In this document: positions 59,256 to 64,000 of the stretch, piece by piece
How positions within the stretch are numbered: the stretch's first letter is position 1
Layout: each line of letters opens with the position of its first letter
Assembly (NCBI GenBank): GCA_014804785.1
Contig: JAAUZD010000023.1
Coordinates: 311,528-375,527 of the forward strand
Source of the DNA: Lachnospiraceae bacterium
Lineage (GTDB): Bacteria > Bacillota > Clostridia > Lachnospirales > Lachnospiraceae
DNA length: 64,000 nt
Direction of reading: 5' to 3'
Notes under the pieces: model-generated
Told to the model about the DNA's origin: nothing
Databases searched by the model: none
The model's input: the letters and a program-made list of their open reading frames with translations, nothing else
Program-made: the position numbers and the translations under genes

Positions 59256-59960
59256 CTATGCAATCCCGTTTGCTCTCTTATACTCATTGATAAGTTCATC
59301 TATCCTGTCACGCGCAGCTTGATGTGCAATCTGATCTGCGTCTTTTATATTTATCGTACCACCAGAGGAAGCTAGAGCATAAGGATCACCAAGCGTTACT
59401 CTACCACCTAATAACAACGCCTTTTCTTGACGTAACGCCATTTCTCTCTCTGCTTCTGACATATCGGCACGGTAATAGGGCGAACCCATGAGCAAGCCAA
59501 ACTTCGTGTATTTCATTGAAAGATAATTCATGCTATCCGTAATACTGCCTTGCGAAAGATTATCTTGATGTGCTTCGGCATAATACGCCGTAATCGTATT
59601 TTCTGCACATTGATATTGACGAAGAAGCGATTCTGCATAGGTAAGTGAATAAATCTTTCCGTCGGGGTCAACGATTTTTCGATAGTGCCATTCTTCGTCC
59701 ACGGGCAAACTGCCCTGCTTCTCCTTAAATTCTTCTAAAAGTGCCGGTATGTCCGCATTTTGAATGGCTGTTTCAATCCTATTTGCCGTATCTTCATCAA
59801 GGTCAAAAGTAGAAGCTAAACGCCCGCTTTGTGAAATCTCAACGCTGTCTTTATTCCGAGCGGAAAATGTTTTATTATTTTTTTGCTCATATTGAGTAGA
59901 GTTAATCGCAGTCGCAGAATAATTCTGTACACTTGATTTAACACATAAATTGACATTCAT
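59256..59960 (-). CDS. Unknown protein, possible export substrate
   Basis: 234 residues, mostly helical. The N-terminal ~45 residues are Ser/Asn/Thr-rich and include KDSVEISQSGR, a short pattern seen in flagellar-type exported regulators. The middle has DEEWHYRKIVDPDGKIYSLTYAESLLRQY. No signal peptide. Family unknown. It lies between two copies of a 113-bp repeat and near similar proteins. Confidence 0.55.
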   Translation of the reverse strand: MNVNLCVKSSVQNYSATAINSTQYEQKNNKTFSARNKDSVEISQSGRLASTFDLDEDTANRIETAIQNADIPALLEEFKEKQGSLPVDEEWHYRKIVDPDGKIYSLTYAESLLRQYQCAENTITAYYAEAHQDNLSQGSITDSMNYLSMKYTKFGLLMGSPYYRADMSEAEREMALRQEKALLLGGRVTLGDPYALASSGGTINIKDADQIAHQAARDRIDELINEYKRANGIA

Positions 59961-60042
59961 AAAAAACTCCTTTTCTGTTTATCTCTTTCAATAGTGCTGC
60001 TTTCTATATCGAATATACACTATTGGCAGTTCTTCTGTCATT

Positions 60043-60155
60043 GGTATCTTTTTTACGCCCCATATGGACGCTTAGAAGCCGTTTTAAGTACATATCTGCA
60101 TATTTCCCCGTCTTTGCACCTAAAAGCCCTTAGAAAGCCTTATAATGCTTTCCCT
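60043..60155. repeat. Direct repeat, copy 2
   Basis: See copy 1 at 59094. The repeat lies in the gap 59961-60193, which has no other feature visible. Confidence 0.75.
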
Positions 60156-60193
60156 TATTTAGTAAATCTGTTCAACACATTGCATTCGACATT

Positions 60194-60688
60194 TTATAAA
60201 TTTTGTAACTTCTCTAAAAACGCAATATAAAATTCTCTTTCCTTGATACAGGCTTGCTGAACTTCTATGCTTTTGGGAGTGTATACTATCGGGTGCTCTA
60301 AATTATATAGAGCTTGTTTCGTTGCCAGAATTGCAGATTCCGTTGTGCTTCCCAAAATGTCTAAACTCTCCGCATTTCCCTCTCCCTTAATCATTTTATT
60401 AAGTCTTTGAACCATCATTTGTGATATATGGCTCAACATTCCGTTCCCCTTTATTCCCAAACCATTTGCACCCGTTTCCTTAGCCGCTTCTATCCACGCC
60501 TGTTTTACACTTTCTGGCGCATTGGGGGCTATGTATTCAAAAGCCTTTTCGTTTATATCATCTTTTTTCTCAATCGCCTTTTCAGAAACCACATCTGAAA
60601 ATGATTTCTGCGGCACAACACTTTCTGCTTTTCTTGTTTCATATCCTGCTATCGGATAGTGCGTTGTTCCAATACCGCTAACACTCAT
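60194..60688 (-). CDS. Unknown protein with conserved MSVSGIGTT N-terminus
   Basis: 164 residues. The first ~20 residues, MSVSGIGTTHYPIAGYETRK, are almost identical to those at 60784-61221 and in the stump at 62786. After that the proteins are only distantly related: both have a helical body (SVKQAWIEAAKETGANGLGIKGNGMLSHI here). Sharp conservation at the N-terminus suggests a targeting or export signal. No function is known to me. Confidence 0.6.
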   Translation of the reverse strand: MSVSGIGTTHYPIAGYETRKAESVVPQKSFSDVVSEKAIEKKDDINEKAFEYIAPNAPESVKQAWIEAAKETGANGLGIKGNGMLSHISQMMVQRLNKMIKGEGNAESLDILGSTTESAILATKQALYNLEHPIVYTPKSIEVQQACIKEREFYIAFLEKLQNL

Positions 60689-60783
60689 TTTTCAAGTCCT
60701 CCATTTGTTATCAATATTTTTACAGCGGTTCTTCTGTCATTCAGAACCGCCTTTGCCCCCTTGCAATAAATCCGGGCATTTCA

Positions 60784-61221
60784 TTACCCTAAAAACTCCA
60801 AAAATTTCTTGTAAAATATCAATTCCTGCCCTGCAAAATACGGGTTCGCCGCTGGTGTCAACGGGTTCTCTAACCTATGTATAATCTTTTCCGTCATAGA
60901 TTTTGCAGAACCTACATTGTCTCCCAAAAATGTAGAACTCAAACCCTGTCGCCCGCTTTCAACGTGCAGGACTAAAGCTGTTGAAATACGGTTCATTGGA
61001 AAAGGATTTATCCCTGTTTCCGCAAGCGTCTTATCCCATGCCTGCATTACTTCATCGGAACTCTCTGGTCTGAAAACATTTGTTTCTTTAGGTGTTTCAT
61101 TCTTTGTTGCAGCTTTGTTTATCACATCAGTAAAGTTTCCTCCTGCAACATTTCCTTCTGTCTTTCTTGTTTCATATCCTGCTATCGGATAACCTGTTGT
61201 TCCAATACCGCTAACACTCAT
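60784..61221 (-). CDS. Unknown protein, paralogue of 60194-60688
   Basis: 145 residues. N-terminus MSVSGIGTTGYPIAGYETRK; then a diverged body (EVMQAWDKTLAETGINPFPMNRIST) that lines up with its neighbour, with AW...ETG-N-P patterns in the same order. Tandem duplication with divergence is the likely origin. Confidence 0.6.
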   Translation of the reverse strand: MSVSGIGTTGYPIAGYETRKTEGNVAGGNFTDVINKAATKNETPKETNVFRPESSDEVMQAWDKTLAETGINPFPMNRISTALVLHVESGRQGLSSTFLGDNVGSAKSMTEKIIHRLENPLTPAANPYFAGQELIFYKKFLEFLG

Positions 61222-61252
61222 TTTTTATGCTCCTTTTCATTTTTCATTATCA

Positions 61253-61681
61253 TTATCCCCCGCAGCTTTCCATATCGAATTTATATCCGACACCTAACAT
61301 AGTTTTTATATATGCCGGGTTTTTGCTATCCGGCTCAATCTTTTTCCGCAGGTTGTATATCACATTTACAACGCTTGAATGGCAGCTATCACTGTTCATA
61401 TCCCAAACGGCTTCAAAAATCTGCTCCTGCGTGAACACCCTGCCCGGAGAGGACGCAAGATAAGCAAGCGTCCCATATTCAAGGCGGGTAAGGGGAACGT
61501 CCTCCCCGTCCCTAAGTACCCTACGTTGATACAGTTTGATTTCAAGACCGGGAAAGGAGAGTACAGGGCTTGTGACAGCCCGCACAGGTTCAAGACCGAT
61601 TTCATCTGACAGGACGGACAGTACCCTTTCTATTGCCTTTTCTTCATCATCATTGAAAGATAATATTAGTATTTTAGCTAT
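61253..61681 (-). CDS. Winged-helix regulator lacking a receiver domain, unusual ATA start
   Basis: 142 residues if translation begins at ATA (61679-61681), which follows AGGAGGG at the correct spacing; otherwise GTG at 61583-61585 gives 110 residues. The C-terminal ~100 residues are an OmpR/PhoB-type winged helix (PLTRLEYGTLAYLASSPGRVFTQEQIFEAVW; VVNVIYNLRKKIEPD). The N-terminal ~35 residues replace the receiver domain. No phospho-acceptor Asp domain is present. May respond to the kinase at 63755 only indirectly. Confidence 0.7.
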   Translation of the reverse strand: MAKILILSFNDDEEKAIERVLSVLSDEIGLEPVRAVTSPVLSFPGLEIKLYQRRVLRDGEDVPLTRLEYGTLAYLASSPGRVFTQEQIFEAVWDMNSDSCHSSVVNVIYNLRKKIEPDSKNPAYIKTMLGVGYKFDMESCGG

Positions 61682-61727
61682 GGTATCAGCCCTCCTTTGT
61701 CATTCAAATACCTGTTTATCAAACTTG

Positions 61728-62720
61728 TCAAAATGTAGCATTAAACCCTGTCTTTATGATATTACTGTTAGACATATCTTTTAATTGTCCGTTTTCAAAC
61801 CCAATATTCAAATACATATCATCAATACTGTTTACATCTGTTGAGGTAATCTGTTTTATATATTCCTCAAAAATATCGTATGCTGCTCCCTTAAACTCTG
61901 ACGGAACTTTGGACGATTCCTTAATGCTTTTCTTAAATACATCTAAAATATTATTTCCGTCCCCGTCTATAAGACCGTCTTTCGTTTGAGTAAAATTCCG
62001 AATATCCAAGTTGGTATATTCCCTCAACATACTTGCCGCCCTATATTTTGCCAATACATTTTTATCTATATTTGTACTTCCAATACTGTTTAGAATATGA
62101 AAAAATAACTCTTTTGAATTTCCATTTTCATTCAGTAAAGTTTCCATTTGTGACATGATAGATTTATCAGCATTTCCCTCAACAGTAAGTTGGTATGTAT
62201 ATGGATTGATGATAAAAGTAACACTGCTGTTTCCAAATAGGTTTTGACTGATTCCGTTATTTGTAAAAATATTATTGATTTGATTATTCACACATTGACG
62301 ATTATAACTTTTTTTCTCACTGTCTGTTTCTGCATAAACCGCTCCGTTCAGTCGAGGATCATTCATATTACCACAATATCCAAACGCACTCATACTAAGC
62401 TCATTTTGATACATTGCGTTGCGTTCAGCAGAAGAATATTTTGAATACTCTGCCGAACTATATTTTTGAGCTATGGCATTTTGCAATTCCTCATAACTTG
62501 AATATTTTGCACGATTAGCCACTCCTAAATCATAATAAATATCCTCTAATTTAACATACGCCTTATATACTTCGCTGTCTTTATTACTGTTGTTCCCCTC
62601 AATTCTGTCCTCAACGCTCTCATATTTTTCTACCCACCCTGCTTTTTGAGGTTCAGATGTTGTATATCTACCCTTGACATTATAATAATTATAATAGTGT
62701 GATTTTACATCAATTTCCAC
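61728..62720 (-). CDS. Unknown protein, DUF4885-like
   Basis: 330 residues. Rich in Tyr, Asn and Ser. The pattern AEYSKYSSAERNAMYQNELSMSAFG(YCG) and the C-terminal FKGAAYDIFEEYIKQ resemble the DUF4885 group from Lachnospiraceae. No signal peptide or membrane helix. Family call is by recall and uncertain. Same orientation as neighbours. Confidence 0.55.
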   Translation of the reverse strand: MEIDVKSHYYNYYNVKGRYTTSEPQKAGWVEKYESVEDRIEGNNSNKDSEVYKAYVKLEDIYYDLGVANRAKYSSYEELQNAIAQKYSSAEYSKYSSAERNAMYQNELSMSAFGYCGNMNDPRLNGAVYAETDSEKKSYNRQCVNNQINNIFTNNGISQNLFGNSSVTFIINPYTYQLTVEGNADKSIMSQMETLLNENGNSKELFFHILNSIGSTNIDKNVLAKYRAASMLREYTNLDIRNFTQTKDGLIDGDGNNILDVFKKSIKESSKVPSEFKGAAYDIFEEYIKQITSTDVNSIDDMYLNIGFENGQLKDMSNSNIIKTGFNATF

Positions 62721-62785
62721 TCTAACACTCCTTGCTGTTCAATATAGTCAATTCTATCTATGCCCTTTATCAGCCAAGCAGAGAA

Positions 62786-62887
62786 TCACTGTCTGTAACA
62801 GTTTCCTCCTGCAACATTTCTTTCTGTCTTTCTTGTATCATATCCTGCTATCGGATAACCTGTTGTTCCAATTCCGCTAACACTCAT
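62786..62887 (-). pseudogene. Truncated third copy of the MSVSGIGTT family
   Basis: ATG at 62885-62887; 33 codons then TGA. It starts MSVSGIGTTGYPIAGYDTRK and continues TERNVAGGN like the 60784 copy, then stops. The conserved leader with nothing after it shows a decayed or recombined paralogue. Confidence 0.75.
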
Positions 62888-62916
62888 TTTTCAAATCCTC
62901 CATTGTTATCAATATC

Positions 62917-63765
62917 TTATATCTTCTGACTTTCCATTACGCTTTTACTGAATGTGCTTATAGTGTCCTCATAAGCTGTCGCCGCTAATGCACCTGCGCT
63001 AACTGACTGAAAAGCTGACATATCCGAAGTATTCTGCCCGTTTTTGGCACTCTCTATAAGAAAACTATGTAACCTTTGCTGACTTTCAAATTGGCTTTTC
63101 AAGTAATTTTCTTGTGCTAATGCTTTTCGTGCCTGTGCTTTTTTCACCGCTTCTTTTTCCTGTTCCTCTAATAATTCTTCCATTCTTTCATGGCGTTTTT
63201 CCCACCATGATTTTTCATTTCCCGAAATGTTTGAACCGCTTCCCCCTACTGGTCCGGCATAACCATAACATTCCTCCGGCGACGCTCCAATGACATCATA
63301 GCTGACATGACCTGAACCTACAGGCAACCCCTGAACTGAAAATCCTGAACGAACCCGGTTCAAAACATAGTTTTCATACTCCGGGTCATTTTTCATTGCC
63401 TCAAAAGCTTCCTCTTTGATTACAATCGCTCCCGATGAAAATGTGGATCGAACCCATCCACTCACAGGCATTTTAGAAATTTCGTTCATAACCCATTGCT
63501 TATACTCATCTAGCGTCATTTCATCTTTTGATTTTATGGAGATTGAACTGTCATATGAAATGTTACTTAAGTTCAGCGGATAACTGATTGTCACGTCCCC
63601 CGGATACTTTATGGTACTTGAATCTGTACTGCCCGTCTGCACATTCTGGTTTTCTTCCGCTTTTTGCACCTCCTGCGCAAAGTTTCCCGTACTTGTTGTC
63701 TTACTACTGTTGTTTGTGTAGGCATATGTATTTACTCCCATGCCATATACACCGCTAGTATTCAT
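62917..63765 (-). CDS. Unknown protein, possible export substrate
   Basis: 282 residues. Low-complexity N-terminus (MNTSGVYGMGVNTYAYTNNSSK), a central domain (DEYKQWVMNEISKMPVSGWVRSTFSSGAIVIKEEAFEAM) and a C-terminal coiled coil (about 190-235). The start overlaps the kinase stop by 11 nt. No family recognised. Confidence 0.55.
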   Translation of the reverse strand: MNTSGVYGMGVNTYAYTNNSSKTTSTGNFAQEVQKAEENQNVQTGSTDSSTIKYPGDVTISYPLNLSNISYDSSISIKSKDEMTLDEYKQWVMNEISKMPVSGWVRSTFSSGAIVIKEEAFEAMKNDPEYENYVLNRVRSGFSVQGLPVGSGHVSYDVIGASPEECYGYAGPVGGSGSNISGNEKSWWEKRHERMEELLEEQEKEAVKKAQARKALAQENYLKSQFESQQRLHSFLIESAKNGQNTSDMSAFQSVSAGALAATAYEDTISTFSKSVMESQKI

Positions 63766-64000
63766 TTTTTCTCCTTTCCTGTAACAACACGGTTACATTA
63801 AACTCATTTTTCTTTACCTTGATGTCTACATCTCCCATGTATTTATCTACCTCACGCTTTACATTGGATAAGCCAATGCCATGCAGAGATATATCCTTTC
63901 CTTTCGTGGAAAGTGGAAGATTGGTTTTTGTGTCAAACGCCACCTCCCCCTCAAATGAATTTTTAACATTTATCAGATAAAACTTTTTCTTCTGCCTGCC
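63755..64000 (-). CDS. C-terminal end of a GHKL sensor histidine kinase
   Basis: Runs off the right edge. The visible ~80 residues are the ATP-binding end of AgrC-like kinases: FYLINVKNSFEGEV, then the G2 box HGIGLSNVKREVDKY. The rest of the gene, and perhaps its response regulator, lies outside the window. It overlaps the next gene by 11 nt, so kinase and the unknown proteins are one operon. Confidence 0.85.
   Translation of the reverse strand, partial: GRQKKKFYLINVKNSFEGEVAFDTKTNLPLSTKGKDISLHGIGLSNVKREVDKYMGDVDIKVKKNEFNVTVLLQERRKNEY

Overview
The window is chromosomal DNA of a spore-forming, anaerobic Firmicute, most likely a Lachnospiraceae-type Clostridium. The evidence is the mutS-mutL-miaA order, a cotJABC spore-coat operon, a group B [FeFe] hydrogenase and polypurine ribosome binding sites. 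Genus and species cannot be fixed from sequence alone. A complete HK97-type siphovirus prophage of about 36.7 kb is inserted at roughly 6934-43645, visibly richer in GC than its flanks.

Host left flank (1-6922, minus strand): the rest of miaB, then mutS, mutL, miaA and the start of a further gene. The prophage sits inside miaB. The true host 5' end of miaB survives as a 55-codon stump at 43627-43794, on the far side of the prophage. The phage brings its own promoter, ribosome binding site and first ~57 codons, so miaB is restored as a hybrid gene. An 11-bp core, TGTCAAATGAA on the coding strand (codons for Cys-Gln-Met-Asn), is shared by attL and attR. miaB and, by tight linkage, mutS-mutL-miaA are therefore probably expressed from phage signals in this lysogen, while a terminator at attR stops host transcription.

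Prophage: late genes run leftward on the minus strand: HNH, terminase, portal, ClpP-like protease, capsid, head-tail connectors, tail tube, gpG/gpGT frameshift pair, tape measure, baseplate, then a diversity-generating retroelement (DGR), holin and endolysin. Early genes (28.8-37 kb) include a Rep-like HUH protein, a VRR-NUC nuclease, two adenine methyltransferases and a MazG-like enzyme. A divergent repressor/Cro-like switch lies at 38.0-38.8 kb and a large serine integrase at 39.0-40.8 kb. Small genes at 40.8-43.5 kb have three near-identical promoter-operator modules.

The DGR has an SQ-motif reverse transcriptase, an Avd-like accessory gene, a template repeat (TR) and two variable repeats. 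VR1 is at the end of the adjacent tail gene. VR2 is about 23 kb away, at the end of a gene in the early region. All 12 differences between TR and VR1, and all 9 substitutions between TR and VR2, fall at template adenines. Both VRs are followed by a hairpin exactly 28 nt past the VR end.

Three further prophage-wide patterns stand out. A 14-bp palindrome (ATATTGCGCAATAT and close variants) occurs about 15 times at gene starts and promoters. A 9-mer (CCTGCTGCC) occurs about 26 times, all in one orientation and in all reading frames. A short sRNA-like unit at 31.7 kb has a consensus promoter and a strong terminator, and carries two segments complementary to the two classes of phage ribosome binding site.

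Host right flank (43.8-64 kb): a conserved hypothetical gene ahead of miaB, a GtrA-like protein, a Cys-rich small protein, a GH13 protein lacking catalytic residues, DUF5662 and DUF1292 proteins, a UvrD-like helicase, gltX, the hydrogenase, a gliding-type ABC exporter with a DUF4340 protein, cotJABC, a decayed mobile-element remnant, and a cluster of unknown, possibly exported proteins with a GHKL histidine kinase and a winged-helix regulator.
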